Of a stretch of DNA of 64,000 nucleotides, positions 50,232 to 58,962 are shown one piece after another (position 1 is the stretch's first letter; each line of letters starts with the position of its first letter). The notes below the pieces were generated by a model, which worked only from the letters and a program-made list of their open reading frames with translations, searched no databases and was not told the DNA's origin. The stretch lies in contig NZ_FXAP01000002.1 of NCBI RefSeq assembly GCF_900177615.1, forward strand, positions 682,001 through 746,000, written 5' to 3'. This DNA is from Plantibacter flavus (GTDB lineage Bacteria; Actinomycetota; Actinomycetes; Actinomycetales; Microbacteriaceae). The position numbers were made by a program, and so were the translations under genes.

Positions 50232-51151
50232 ACGAGCCTCCGAAGTCGCCGGACCCGAGCGATGAATGATGCGCGGTCGACGAAGAGGTCGTGCGCTGTG
50301 ACGCGGACGACGCGCCATCCGGCCGCCTCGAAGCGCTCCCTGCGAACGATGTCGGTTCGAAATCGCTGCTGGTCGGTGCGGTGCAGGTCGCCTTCGTATT
50401 CATATGCGATGCGGAGGCGCGGTTCGGCGAGATCCGGATGGAGTACCGCGGTGCCCCCGTCCACCTGCACGGGTGGATTGACCCTCGGCTCGGGGATGCC
50501 CGCGTCGATGAGCGCGAGTCGCAAGTGTGTCTCGGGACGGGAGTCGACGCCGATGCGGACGAGTGGCAGGGCAGCGCGGAGAAGCCGAGCCGACCGACGA
50601 GAGCCGTAGGCGGTTACAGCAGCAGCGAGCTCGTCGATCGTCGTGTGCATGTCGACACGCGAGCCGCCTCGAGATCGCGACCCCGATACGAGGAAGTCGC
50701 CGACAGCGACGAGGTCGGGCAGCTCGAGCATCGTCGCCAAGAGCGCGAACGTGTCGGCCGGGGCGGTGAGGGTGAAGCCTCGGACCTGTGTCGTGCGGGT
50801 CGCCTCGGCAAGCCGGTGACCGACGACGCCTCGGCCACGAGCAGGTTGCACTCCGTGAAGCGCGCCGATGTGGAGGTCCGTGGCGTGCTTGCAGGAGTTC
50901 GGGAGCGGGGCACCGAGGAGCGCCGCCGCAGTGAGATGGCTGAAGACCCACCCTGGTCGGAGCCGAGGGGAGAACGCCGCGCAGCGCCCGAAGACGTTAC
51001 CCAAGTCGACGTCGACCGAGCGCACGCCCCAGAACGGCGCCTCGAGATCACTGCCGCGCAGTCTCCCGTTCGTCTCGCCGTGCAGCGCGCGGTCGCCGAC
51101 CGCGAACGCCGTGTTGCGGAGCCGTGGCGGGAGCGGGCGATGGCGGGACAC
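50207..51151 (-). CDS. AbiEi-like/DUF559-type endonuclease-fold protein
   Basis: The 314-residue product has an N-terminal region (VFSHLTAAALLGAPLP, typical of AbiEi-type proteins) and a C-terminal PD-(D/E)XK-like domain, with LHPDLAEPRLRIAYEYEGDLH (Asp, Glu candidates) and a beta-alpha end VVRRERFEAAGWRVVRVTAHDL as in DUF559/Vsr-like nucleases. Solitary genes of this kind are frequent in actinobacteria and unstudied. The last residues VESAHSAR come from repeat copy E. Confidence 0.6.
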   Translation of the reverse strand: MSRHRPLPPRLRNTAFAVGDRALHGETNGRLRGSDLEAPFWGVRSVDVDLGNVFGRCAAFSPRLRPGWVFSHLTAAALLGAPLPNSCKHATDLHIGALHGVQPARGRGVVGHRLAEATRTTQVRGFTLTAPADTFALLATMLELPDLVAVGDFLVSGSRSRGGSRVDMHTTIDELAAAVTAYGSRRSARLLRAALPLVRIGVDSRPETHLRLALIDAGIPEPRVNPPVQVDGGTAVLHPDLAEPRLRIAYEYEGDLHRTDQQRFRTDIVRRERFEAAGWRVVRVTAHDLFVDRASFIARVRRLRRLVESAHSAR

Positions 51152-51207
51152 CGCCCCATCCTCCCGATCGCGTGCGGACCTTGGCTCCGGTTGTCCACAG
51201 CCCTCGT

Positions 51208-51265
51208 CGAAAGTGCTCGTTCGGTCGTCTCAGAGCGCATCAGAGAGCGGATTGCGCACTCTCGA
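51208..51265. repeat. Palindromic repeat element, copy F
   Basis: CGAAAGTGCTCGTTCGGTC at the left and GAGCGGATTGCGCACTCTCG at the right. It contains the stop of the minus-strand GntR gene (tail I-E-S-A-Q-S-A-L) and lies 56 bp from the next start. Only 976 bp separate it from copy E, the closest pair of this family here. Confidence 0.75.
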
Positions 51266-51980
51266 TCGATCCAGGGCCCGCGAGGCCGACGTACATCGAG
51301 CGGTGGAGCTCTGCGACGTGGTCGAAGGCCAGGCGACTCGCTGCTGCCGCATCGCCGATGCGGAGGGCGTCGACGAGCTGGGCATGCTCCTCGTTCGACG
51401 CGCGCAGGTACTCGATCCGGTAGGGGATGAAGTAGGAGTACAGCTCGCGGGACACCCGGTCGTGGAGGTCGGCAGCGCCCGGCACGCCTGCCGACACCGC
51501 CAGCTCGGCGTGGAACGCCGCATCGGCCTCGCGGAACCGGCTCCAGTCCGGCTCGGCCCGCATGGTCGCCACGAGGTCGTCGAGTCGATGCAGGGAGGAC
51601 GCCTCCGGTGTAGCGGCGGCCCGTGCTGCCAGCCCGGCTTCGAGCGTCGCGCGCTGGTCGATGAGCGCGTGCACGTGGACGGCGTCCTCGCGGTAGGCGG
51701 CGATCTCGGGCACGGTGCCCACCGCGGGCGCATCCGCGATGAACGTGCCGCCCGTGTTGCCCTGCCGCCGGACGACGACGCCCTCGTCGCTCAACGCCCG
51801 ATACGCACGCCGCACCGACATCTCGCTGACCCCGAACGCTCGAGCCGCTTCCTCGGGTGCCGGGAGCCGTTGGCCGGGCACCAGCATCCCGAGCTCCAAC
51901 GCCAGCGAGATGCGTGCGCGGACGGTGTCGACGGCGGTCGTGCGTCGGATCGCTCCGAGTGAGGGCGAACCCAGATCCAT
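51240..51980 (-). CDS. GntR/FadR-family regulator
   Basis: The 246-residue protein has an N-terminal winged HTH (LPAPEEAARAFGVSEMSVRRAY) and a C-terminal FCD all-helical domain (residues 90-230) with the His and Asp residues (FHAELAV, EEHAQLVDAL, FDHVAELH) that bind a metal and a carboxylate ligand. It lies 41 bp downstream of the permease gene. The palindrome at 54372 in front of the hydrolase gene is a likely target. The C-terminal SIESAQSAL comes from repeat copy F. Confidence 0.9.
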   Translation of the reverse strand: MDLGSPSLGAIRRTTAVDTVRARISLALELGMLVPGQRLPAPEEAARAFGVSEMSVRRAYRALSDEGVVVRRQGNTGGTFIADAPAVGTVPEIAAYREDAVHVHALIDQRATLEAGLAARAAATPEASSLHRLDDLVATMRAEPDWSRFREADAAFHAELAVSAGVPGAADLHDRVSRELYSYFIPYRIEYLRASNEEHAQLVDALRIGDAAAASRLAFDHVAELHRSMYVGLAGPGSIESAQSAL

Positions 51981-52021
51981 GGCACCCTCGTCTCATCGCT
52001 GATCGACTCCGCGACCCTGGT

Positions 52022-53488
52022 TCAGCCGGCGGTCGGTTGGTCGGCGGTCGCCTCGCTCACCGCGCCGTCCGGCTCGGCGTCCAGGGGGAACCGCTTCCCC
52101 AACACGATACCGATCAGCATGGCGACCACGGGGATGAGGGCGAGCACGACACTCACGGTGACGCTTCCGCCCGTGACGAGCGTGAAGTTCGACAGCACGA
52201 GCCACAGCGCGAACGCGAGTCCGACCACCGCGAGGATCGGGAACACCCGCGCACCCCACGTGCGGCCGGCGACCAGCTCGGGTCGGCGTGCGAAGAACAC
52301 GAGGACGGCGATCGAGGTCGTCAGCATGAGCAGCACCATCCCGACGGTCGCCACCCCGGCCATGGATCCGAAGACCCCGACGAGCGGGTCGAGGCCGGCG
52401 AGGGCGAGCCCTGCGAGGACGATGGCCGCCGTCACCGTCTGCACGATCGAGGAGGTCGACGGCGAGTGGTGTGCGGGGTGACGCCTGCCGAGGCGGGCGG
52501 GCAGCACCGACTTCTGCGCCAGCGTGAACTGGTAGCGCGCGATGACGTTGTGGAAGGACAGCACGCACGCGAACAGGCTCGTGATGAGCAGCACCTGGAC
52601 GACATCGCGCATGATCGGGCCGAGGTAGGTCGTCGTCGTGTCGAGCAGGAGGTTGCCCTCGCCGGCGAGCGTCTGCTGGGCGACAGCGACGGCGTTCCCT
52701 GCGCCGACGCCCGTCACGAGCGCCCAGCAGGAGATGGCGTAGAACACGCCGATGATGACGACGGCCAGGTACGTGGCTCGCGGGATGGTGCGTTCCGGGT
52801 TGCGCGCCTCGTCCCGGAAGACCGCGGTCGCCTCGAACCCGATGAAGCCGGTGAGGGCGAAGAGCACGGCGACGCCGATCCCACCGGTGAAGATGTTGGC
52901 CGGATCGAAGGTCTCGACCGCGATGCCGTCCGCACCGCCCGTCGCGAAGATGACGACGTCGAGCACGACGACCACGAGGATCTCGAGCGTCAGGGCGATG
53001 CCCAGCACCTTCGCGCTCAGGTCGATGTGCCGGTAGCCGAGCACGGCCACGATCGCCATCGTCGCGAAGGAGTACAGCCACCAGGGCAGGCTCGGGCCGC
53101 CGAAGTACGTGACGAGGTCGTCGAGCGCCCACCCCATGTAGCCGTACACGCCCACTTGGATCGCCGTGTAGGCGACGAGTGCGGTGAACGCGGAACCGAG
53201 GCCGAGACGCGAGCCGAGTCCGGCCGTCACATAGGAGAAGAACGCGCCGGCTTCGCGGACGAACGGCGTCATGGTGACGAAGCCGACGGAGAAGACGAGG
53301 AGAATGACGGCCGCGAGGGCGAAGCCGATCGGGGCTCCGGCGCCGTTCCCGGTGCCGATCGCGATGGGGACGTTGCCGCCGATCACGGTGAGTGGTGCGG
53401 CGGCGGCGATCACCATGAAGACGATGGAGCCGGTACCGAGCTGGCCGTCGAGGCGCTGACGCGGCTCGGCGATGGGGTTCACGGTCAT
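52022..53488 (-). CDS. APC-family amino acid/amine permease
   Basis: The 488-residue protein has 12 helices and the APC features: GTGSIVFMVIAAAAPLTVIGG in helix 1 (unwound Gly segment), FALTGFIGFEATAVFRDEARNPERTIPRA in the helix 6-7 region and the expected long loop. It is 61 bp downstream of the carbon-nitrogen hydrolase, so it probably imports an amide, amine or nitrile-related amino compound. GntR follows on the same strand. Confidence 0.9.
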   Translation of the reverse strand: MTVNPIAEPRQRLDGQLGTGSIVFMVIAAAAPLTVIGGNVPIAIGTGNGAGAPIGFALAAVILLVFSVGFVTMTPFVREAGAFFSYVTAGLGSRLGLGSAFTALVAYTAIQVGVYGYMGWALDDLVTYFGGPSLPWWLYSFATMAIVAVLGYRHIDLSAKVLGIALTLEILVVVVLDVVIFATGGADGIAVETFDPANIFTGGIGVAVLFALTGFIGFEATAVFRDEARNPERTIPRATYLAVVIIGVFYAISCWALVTGVGAGNAVAVAQQTLAGEGNLLLDTTTTYLGPIMRDVVQVLLITSLFACVLSFHNVIARYQFTLAQKSVLPARLGRRHPAHHSPSTSSIVQTVTAAIVLAGLALAGLDPLVGVFGSMAGVATVGMVLLMLTTSIAVLVFFARRPELVAGRTWGARVFPILAVVGLAFALWLVLSNFTLVTGGSVTVSVVLALIPVVAMLIGIVLGKRFPLDAEPDGAVSEATADQPTAG

Positions 53489-53549
53489 GAGGTCACTTTC
53501 CAGGGGAGTCGGGGGACTCGGAGGGGGAGGGGAGGAGGGACGGAGTCCT

Positions 53550-54329
53550 TCAATACAGCTCGGCGCGGCGGTCGGCGAGGTAGGGGTTCTCCTGCCTGGC
53601 GCGCCTCGTGGCCTCGGGATCGATCGTGGCGATCATGAGACCGACGGCGTCCGCGTCGAGGGCGTCGAGGACCACACCGTCCGGGCCGACGATGCTGCTG
53701 CGGCCGACATAGGCGAGGTCCCCTTCGGAACCGACGCGGTTGACGTAGACGAGGTGGACCTGGTTCTCCCAGGCGCGCACCGGGATGAGCCGCTCGGCGA
53801 TGTGCGCGTACGGCTCCATCTGCGCGGTCGGGACGATCACGACGTCGGCGCCGTCGAGGGCCGCCGCACGGACGGTCTCGGGGAACTCGACGTCGTAGCA
53901 GATGAGGGCGGCGACGCGGACGCCGCCCAGGTCGACGGTCGGTGCGAGGGTGTCGCCGGCCACGAAGAGCTGTCGGTCGAGCTCGCCGAACAGGTGCGTC
54001 TTGCGGTACCGGAGCAGCTCGGTTCCGTCAGACCCGACGAGGACGAGGGCGTTCGCGACGGCCCCGCCCGGGAGCGGTTCGGGCAGGCCGGCGAGGATCG
54101 CGATCCGGGTCTCGCCGGCGATGGCGGCGACCCGGTCGACCAGCTCCGGCGTGGCGAGCGGGGCGAGGCTGTCCCCGAGGTTGTAACCGGTGACGAACAT
54201 CTCGGGGGTGACGAGCAGATCCGCGCCGCGATCCGATGCCTGCTTGGCGGCGTCGGCGACGAGCGCGAGGTTCGCCTCGACGTCTCCGGGGACGCCGTGG
54301 TGCTGCAGTCCTGCGATGGTCAGGGTCAT
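53550..54329 (-). CDS. Carbon-nitrogen hydrolase (nitrilase superfamily)
   Basis: The 259-residue enzyme has the catalytic triad Glu (PEMFVTGYN, Glu43), Lys (YRKTHLFGE, Lys109) and Cys (ALICYDVEFPE, Cys144). The sequence VPTAQMEPYAHIAERLIPVRAWEN resembles amidases of the N-carbamoylputrescine or omega-amidase type. It hydrolyses an amide, carbamoyl compound or nitrile. First gene of a unit with the APC permease and GntR regulator, with a palindrome directly upstream. Confidence 0.9.
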   Translation of the reverse strand: MTLTIAGLQHHGVPGDVEANLALVADAAKQASDRGADLLVTPEMFVTGYNLGDSLAPLATPELVDRVAAIAGETRIAILAGLPEPLPGGAVANALVLVGSDGTELLRYRKTHLFGELDRQLFVAGDTLAPTVDLGGVRVAALICYDVEFPETVRAAALDGADVVIVPTAQMEPYAHIAERLIPVRAWENQVHLVYVNRVGSEGDLAYVGRSSIVGPDGVVLDALDADAVGLMIATIDPEATRRARQENPYLADRRAELY

Positions 54330-54371
54330 GGCGGTGGAGCTCCTCTATCGGCGTGCGTCGATGCACTCAGT

Positions 54372-54394
54372 AAACAGCTCAAAGTGAGTTGTTT
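54372..54394. promoter_or_regulatory. Candidate GntR operator in the hydrolase/monooxygenase spacer
   Basis: AAACAGCTCA-AAG-TGAGTTGTTT has 10-bp arms with one mismatch. It sits in the 124-bp spacer between the divergent hydrolase and nitronate monooxygenase genes, 42 bp before the first start and 59 bp before the second. The GntR protein encoded two genes away is the obvious candidate binder. Confidence 0.6.
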
Positions 54395-54453
54395 GATGTC
54401 CATCATGTTTCGATCCGGTTTCACCCGCAAGAGGGGCGGGACATACTGGTGGC

Positions 54454-55509
54454 GTGCGTGCCCTTCCTGTCGACGTCCCGATCGTGCTCGGCCCCTTCGG
54501 AGGCCTGTCCTCCATCGAGCTCACCGCGACGGTGAGTGAGCTGGGCGGGCTCGGCTCCTTCGGTCTGTACGGCTACGACGCCGGGCGCATCGAGCGGACG
54601 GTCACGGCGCTCCGCAAGCGGACTGCGGCGCCTTTCGCCCTGAACCTGTGGCTGCCGCGTGGCGACGAGCTGTCTCCTGACGACTCCGAGGCGTCCTTCG
54701 CAGCCACGGTAGAGGCGCTCCGACCGGTGTTCGACGAGTTGTCGCTCGAGCTGCCCGTTCGCCCGGCCCGGTACCTGCCGCCGTTCGGCGACCAGATCGA
54801 GGCGGTCCTGGAGGCGCGGCCCGCCGTGGTCAGCTTCGTCTTCGGGGTTCCGCCGCGGCCGGTGGTCGACGCGGCGCACGAGCGGGGCATCGTCGTGGTC
54901 GGGACGGCGACCACCGTGGCCGAGGGACTCGCCCTGCAGGAGGGCGGCGTCGACGTCGTCGTCGGCACGGGCATGGAGGCCGGCGGCCACCGCGTCTCAT
55001 TCCTGCGAGCAGCCGAGGACTCCCTCGTCGGCCTGGTCGCCTTGATCCCGCAACTCGTCGACGCCCTGGACGTCCCGGTGATCGCCGCCGGCGGTATCGC
55101 CGACCGACGTGGTGTCGCCGCCGCACGGGCACTCGGCGCCGCCGGCGTGCAGGTCGGGACCGCCTTCCTCCGCACGAGCGTCTCCGCAGCGACGGACGAG
55201 CATCGGGCGGCCATCGTCTCGACGTCCGCCGACGGTACCGTCCTCACGCGCGCGATGAGCGGCAGGCTCGGCCGGGGTGTCCCGAACCGGGTCTTGCGCG
55301 AGATCGAGGCGTCGGGGGTCGTGGCCCCGTTCCCGGTCCAGAACTGGCTGACCGGGCGCTTCCGCACCGTCGCCTCCGAGCGGGGCGTCGCAGACCTCCA
55401 GGGCTTCTGGGCAGGGCAGGCGTCACTGCTGACCCGCGATCGGGCCGATGCCGAAGCCGTCTTCGCGGAACTCGCCGCGGGCCTGTCGGTCCCACCCAGG
55501 GCACCCTGA
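54454..55509 (+). CDS. Nitronate monooxygenase (2-nitropropane dioxygenase) family
   Basis: The 351-residue FMN TIM barrel has VVGTGMEAGGHR near residue 175 (the conserved Gly-Gly-His), VIAAGGIADRRGVAAARALGAAGVQVGTAFL for FMN phosphate, and a GPFGGLSS start. It oxidises nitronates or reduces related substrates with oxygen. GTG 54454 is the start. Its divergence from the hydrolase-permease unit, with a palindrome between, suggests common control by GntR. Confidence 0.85.
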   Translation: MRALPVDVPIVLGPFGGLSSIELTATVSELGGLGSFGLYGYDAGRIERTVTALRKRTAAPFALNLWLPRGDELSPDDSEASFAATVEALRPVFDELSLELPVRPARYLPPFGDQIEAVLEARPAVVSFVFGVPPRPVVDAAHERGIVVVGTATTVAEGLALQEGGVDVVVGTGMEAGGHRVSFLRAAEDSLVGLVALIPQLVDALDVPVIAAGGIADRRGVAAARALGAAGVQVGTAFLRTSVSAATDEHRAAIVSTSADGTVLTRAMSGRLGRGVPNRVLREIEASGVVAPFPVQNWLTGRFRTVASERGVADLQGFWAGQASLLTRDRADAEAVFAELAAGLSVPPRAP

Positions 55510-55579
55510 CCCCGGTCCGCGTCGCCCGCAGGACCGCGTAAGCTGGAGGGGACTTCCTGCAAGAGATGAGACGTTCACC

Positions 55580-56239
55580 GTGCCCAGCATTCCGTTCGAC
55601 GGCGCCAAGCACGATCGGTACTGGATGGTCCCGATCCTGCGTGCGGTGATCGCGCTCGCCACGGCGGGGGTCGTCACCTTCACGCAGGGCCACTCCTCAC
55701 AGTTCGGCCTCGTGGTCTTCGGGGTCTTCACGCTGCTGTCCGGTGCGATCGTCGGCGCCTTCGCGTTCCCGAACTTCTCCGACACCGTGACGCGCGCGTT
55801 CTTCCTCGGCCAAGGCGTCATCGGCGTCGTGACCGGCGTCTTCTCACTGCTCGTGAGCGGCGGCGGGCTGAGCATCTTCCTCTACGTCGTCACCCTGTGG
55901 GCGGCCCTCACCGGATTCCTCGAGCTGTACAGCGGGATCCGCTGGCGCGGACGCCTCGCCGCGGCGAAGGACTGGACCGCGGTCGGTGCCTTCACGGTGC
56001 TGCTCGCCATCGCGACGCTCCTCGTCCCGCCCGGACTCGAGCAGCGATTCGCCGCCCCGGGGGGTGTCGAGGGTGTCCTCCGTGCGGACATCGTCGTCGT
56101 CGGCCTCGTCGGGGCATACGCCGCGATCATCGGCGTCTACCTCGTCATCGGCGGACTGTCGCTGCGGTGGGCGGGCAAACGCCCGGTCACCGGCGCAGCC
56201 ACCGACGACACCACCGGCACGGCTGGAGCCGCATCATGA
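55580..56239 (+). CDS. Six-helix membrane protein (DUF308/HdeD-like)
   Basis: The 219-residue protein has six hydrophobic segments in pairs (IALATAGVVTFT, FGVFTLLSGAIVGAFAF, GQGVIGVVTGVFSLLV, VVTLWAALTGFLELYSGI, GAFTVLLAIATLLVP, LVGAYAAIIGVYLVIGGL), the three-repeat layout of HdeD/DUF308. The GTG at 55580 is taken as start. Coupled by ATGA to the next gene. Role unknown, perhaps membrane stress. Confidence 0.68.
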   Translation: MPSIPFDGAKHDRYWMVPILRAVIALATAGVVTFTQGHSSQFGLVVFGVFTLLSGAIVGAFAFPNFSDTVTRAFFLGQGVIGVVTGVFSLLVSGGGLSIFLYVVTLWAALTGFLELYSGIRWRGRLAAAKDWTAVGAFTVLLAIATLLVPPGLEQRFAAPGGVEGVLRADIVVVGLVGAYAAIIGVYLVIGGLSLRWAGKRPVTGAATDDTTGTAGAAS

Positions 56240-56502
56240 GCAAGCCCAACCGCGACGACGTCCTGCGGCCGATCGAGCTCCTCGTGCTCTCGGGCGTCAT
56301 GGGGGTCTTCACCGGCGTCGTCGTCCTGATGTCGACCCGCGAGATCATCCTGTCGCTCATCGGCCTGGGCATCGCGTTCATCGCTTCGCTCGTCGTCCTC
56401 GCGATGCTGGCGCTCGCCGTGAAGCCCGACTTCCAGGAGAAGCTCGACCTCGACGAGCAGGACGGCGACGACAAGCGTCCGCCGCGCCCCTCCGGCCACT
56501 GA
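56236..56502 (+). CDS. Small membrane protein coupled to the DUF308-like gene
   Basis: The 88-residue product has two helices (VLSGVMGVFTGVVVLM and GLGIAFIASLVVLAMLALAV) and an acidic tail rich in Asp and Glu, then Arg and Pro. It overlaps the previous gene by 4 bp, so the two are likely partners. No known family. Confidence 0.65.
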   Translation: MSKPNRDDVLRPIELLVLSGVMGVFTGVVVLMSTREIILSLIGLGIAFIASLVVLAMLALAVKPDFQEKLDLDEQDGDDKRPPRPSGH

Positions 56503-56515
56503 CTTCCGGCTTCAT

Positions 56516-56572
56516 TCGCCCATTTTTGGGCGATCCAATGCTCGTTCGCCCATTCCTGGGCGAACGAGCATT
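56516..56572. terminator. Double hairpin, bidirectional terminator
   Basis: Two perfect inverted repeats lie between the convergent genes ending at 56502 and 56579: TCGCCCA-TTTT-TGGGCGA (56516-56533) and a 16-bp-arm hairpin with loop TTCC (56537-56572; arms AATGCTCGTTCGCCCA). A shared TTCGCCCA core could let the halves exchange partners. Strong terminator for both strands. Its TGCTCGTTCG arm resembles the left arm of the palindromic repeat family. Confidence 0.75.
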
Positions 56573-56578
56573 GACCGG

Positions 56579-57961
56579 CTACGGCAGGTAGTCCACCAGG
56601 TCGTCGGAGAGCCCGAGGTACGTCGCCGGGGTGAGCTCGAGCAGGCGCTGCTTCGCGGCGTCGCCGATGTCGAGCCGGGAGACGAACTCGACGAGCTCCG
56701 CCTGGCCGAGACGCTTGCCGCGCGTGAGCTCCTTGAGGAGCGCGTAGGGGTCCTCGATGCTCGAACGACCCGCGGTCACCTCGGCTCGGATGACCGTCTG
56801 GATGGCCTCTGCGAGCACCTCCCAGTTGTGGTCGAGGTCCGCGGCGAGGACGTCCTCCGCGAGGTCGATCTGCCCGAGGCCGCCGAGGATGTTGTCGAGG
56901 GCGAGCAGCGAGTGGCCGAACCCGACACCGATGTTGCGCTGGGCGCTCGAGTCGGTGAGGTCGCGCTGGAGTCGTGAGGTGACGAGGGTGGCGGCGAGGG
57001 AGTCGAGGATCGCGCTCGACAGCTCCAGGTTGGCCTCGGCGTTCTCGAAGCGGATCGGGTTGACCTTGTGCGGCATGGTCGACGAGCCGGTGGCGCCCGC
57101 GACCGGGATCTGTCGGAAGTAGCCGATGGAGATGTACGTCCACATGTCCGTGGCGAGGTTGTGCAGCACGCGGTTGGCGTGGGAGATCTTGCCGTACAGC
57201 TCCGCCTGCCAGTCGTGCGACTCGATCTGCGTCGTCAGCGGGTTCCAGTCGAGGCCGAGTCCCTCGACGAACTCGCGCGAGATGGCGGGCCAGTCCGCGT
57301 CGGGATCGGCGACGACATGGGCGGCGAACGTGCCGGTCGCGCCGGAGAACTTGCCGAGGTACTCGTTCGCCTCGATCTGCAGCGCGATGCGCTCGAGTCG
57401 GTAGACGGTGACGGCGAGCTCGCGGCCCATCGTGGTGGGTGTCGCCGGCTGGCCGTGGGTGCGGGCGAGCATCGGGACGGCCCGGAAGTCGACGGCCTTG
57501 GTGCGCAGGGAGTCGAGGACGAGTCGCAGCTTCGGCAGCCAGATGGCGCGGACGGCCTGCGACACGGTGAGCGCGTAGGAGAGGTTGTTGATGTCCTCGC
57601 TCGTGCAGGCGATGTGGGTGAGTTCGGCGATGCGATCGAGACCGAGCTCGGACAAGCGGTGGCGCACGAGGTACTCGACGGCCTTCACATCGTGACGCGT
57701 GACGGCCTCCTTCTCGGCCAGCCAGTCGATGTCGGCCTGGCCGAAGTCGAGGTAGAGCGCGCGGAGCTGCTCGATCTCCGCCGGGGTGAGCGGGGAGGAG
57801 CCGAACATCGAGTGCTCGGTGAGGTAGACGAGCCACTCGACCTCGACCTGCACGCGGGCGCGGTTCAGACCGGCCTCCGAGAGGTACTCTCCGAGCGCCG
57901 TCACGGCGGGGCGGTAGCGACCGTCGAGCGGGCTGAGCGGCTGGGCGGGGAATTCGGTCAT
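56579..57961 (-). CDS. purB: Adenylosuccinate lyase
   Basis: The 460-residue fumarase-superfamily enzyme catalyses two steps of purine synthesis: release of fumarate from SAICAR and from adenylosuccinate. It has the signature GSSTMPHKVNP (around residue 296), TSEDINNLSYAL with the general-acid region, and ARTHGQPATPTTMG. Start ATG 57961 gives MTEFPAQPLSPLDGRY, typical of the family. It overlaps the PTPase gene by 4 bp. Confidence 0.96.
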   Translation of the reverse strand: MTEFPAQPLSPLDGRYRPAVTALGEYLSEAGLNRARVQVEVEWLVYLTEHSMFGSSPLTPAEIEQLRALYLDFGQADIDWLAEKEAVTRHDVKAVEYLVRHRLSELGLDRIAELTHIACTSEDINNLSYALTVSQAVRAIWLPKLRLVLDSLRTKAVDFRAVPMLARTHGQPATPTTMGRELAVTVYRLERIALQIEANEYLGKFSGATGTFAAHVVADPDADWPAISREFVEGLGLDWNPLTTQIESHDWQAELYGKISHANRVLHNLATDMWTYISIGYFRQIPVAGATGSSTMPHKVNPIRFENAEANLELSSAILDSLAATLVTSRLQRDLTDSSAQRNIGVGFGHSLLALDNILGGLGQIDLAEDVLAADLDHNWEVLAEAIQTVIRAEVTAGRSSIEDPYALLKELTRGKRLGQAELVEFVSRLDIGDAAKQRLLELTPATYLGLSDDLVDYLP

Positions 57962-58485
57962 GGGGTGGCTCCCTGGGTCAGTGCTGGTTCGAGCTGGTGG
58001 AAGAGGGATCTGCAGGCATGGTCGATCATGCCGAGGACGGTCTCGAACATCTGGGCGTCCGAGTAATAGGGGTCGGGGACGTCGCGGGTCCCGGAGGTGC
58101 TGTCGAAGCTCAGGAGCAGGTGCACCTTGGAGCGGTCGGCGTCGTTGCCCGCCCAGGCCCGAAGGATGCGTTCGTGACTGCGGTCGAGGGCGACGACGAG
58201 GTCGTAGCTGTCGAAGCGGTCGGGGTCGAACTGCTTGGCCCGGTGGGCGGTGGCGTCGTGGCCGTGCGCTCGCAGCGCGGTGACCGTGCGGTGGTCGGCG
58301 TGCTCGCCGACGTGCCAGTCGCCGGTGCCGGCGGAGGAGACCTCCACGACCCGCTCCAGCCCGGCGGCCGCGACGAGGTCGGTGAAGACGCTCTCGGCCA
58401 TCGGGGATCGACAGATGTTGCCCGCGCAGACGAAGCACACGCGGAACGGGGTCGTGCCGGGGTCGGCCTCCCCGAGGGTGTTCAT
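57958..58485 (-). CDS. Low-molecular-weight protein tyrosine phosphatase
   Basis: The 175-residue protein has the P-loop VCAGNICRSP (Cys20, Arg26) and the general acid in DVPDPYY (Asp138), complete for LMW-PTP activity. The N-terminal 12 residues precede the core. Such enzymes dephosphorylate Tyr-phosphoproteins, sometimes regulating exopolysaccharide kinases. It is coupled by a 4-bp overlap to purB. Confidence 0.93.
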   Translation of the reverse strand: MNTLGEADPGTTPFRVCFVCAGNICRSPMAESVFTDLVAAAGLERVVEVSSAGTGDWHVGEHADHRTVTALRAHGHDATAHRAKQFDPDRFDSYDLVVALDRSHERILRAWAGNDADRSKVHLLLSFDSTSGTRDVPDPYYSDAQMFETVLGMIDHACRSLFHQLEPALTQGATP

Positions 58486-58665
58486 GCGTCTATTCTGGCC
58501 GACCGCGCCCGAGCCGTCGAACCGTTCTCAGCTGACTCCGCTCCACAGTCCCCGCGAGCGACATCCCCTCCACACTGAACGGACGGCGGCTCTGGCGATC
58601 GGCGGTGCACCGGCAGAGTCGAGAGCCGTGGCTGGCACGGGATCAGCACAGAGGGGATGGTGGGA

Positions 58666-58962
58666 ATGGACGACGATGGCATCAGGATGTGCTCGGCCGA
58701 GGAACGCCTCGAGGAGTCGGTCGCCGTGCTCGAATTGCGGTCGCTTCGTCTCGAATCCGTGATGTTCGATCTCGAGGTCTGGATGACGACGCTGGGGGAC
58801 GCGCGTGCCGGGGCGCGGTGGTCGGGCCCTGCGGCCACGGTGTTCGGGTGGAGTGCGGATGAGCTCGCTCAGCACCTGCGTGCTGCTGCAGCCGCGCTCG
58901 ATGTCGGTGCAGGCATCGCTCGCGGGGCCGCGACGAGTGCCGTGGCGGATGGACGCGGATGA
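58666..58962 (+). CDS. WXG100-like small helical protein
   Basis: The 98-residue product is predicted as a helix-turn-helix hairpin with a WSG at the turn (GARWSGPAATVFGW), as in WXG100/ESAT-6 proteins, and a second helix ADELAQHLRAAAAALD. It lacks Cys pairs or a signal peptide. It overlaps the downstream hydrolase gene by 4 bp (ATGA), the order of type VII substrate pairs. The start could also be 58657. A weak but suggestive match; no C-terminal YxxxD/E motif is obvious. Confidence 0.55.
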   Translation: MDDDGIRMCSAEERLEESVAVLELRSLRLESVMFDLEVWMTTLGDARAGARWSGPAATVFGWSADELAQHLRAAAAALDVGAGIARGAATSAVADGRG

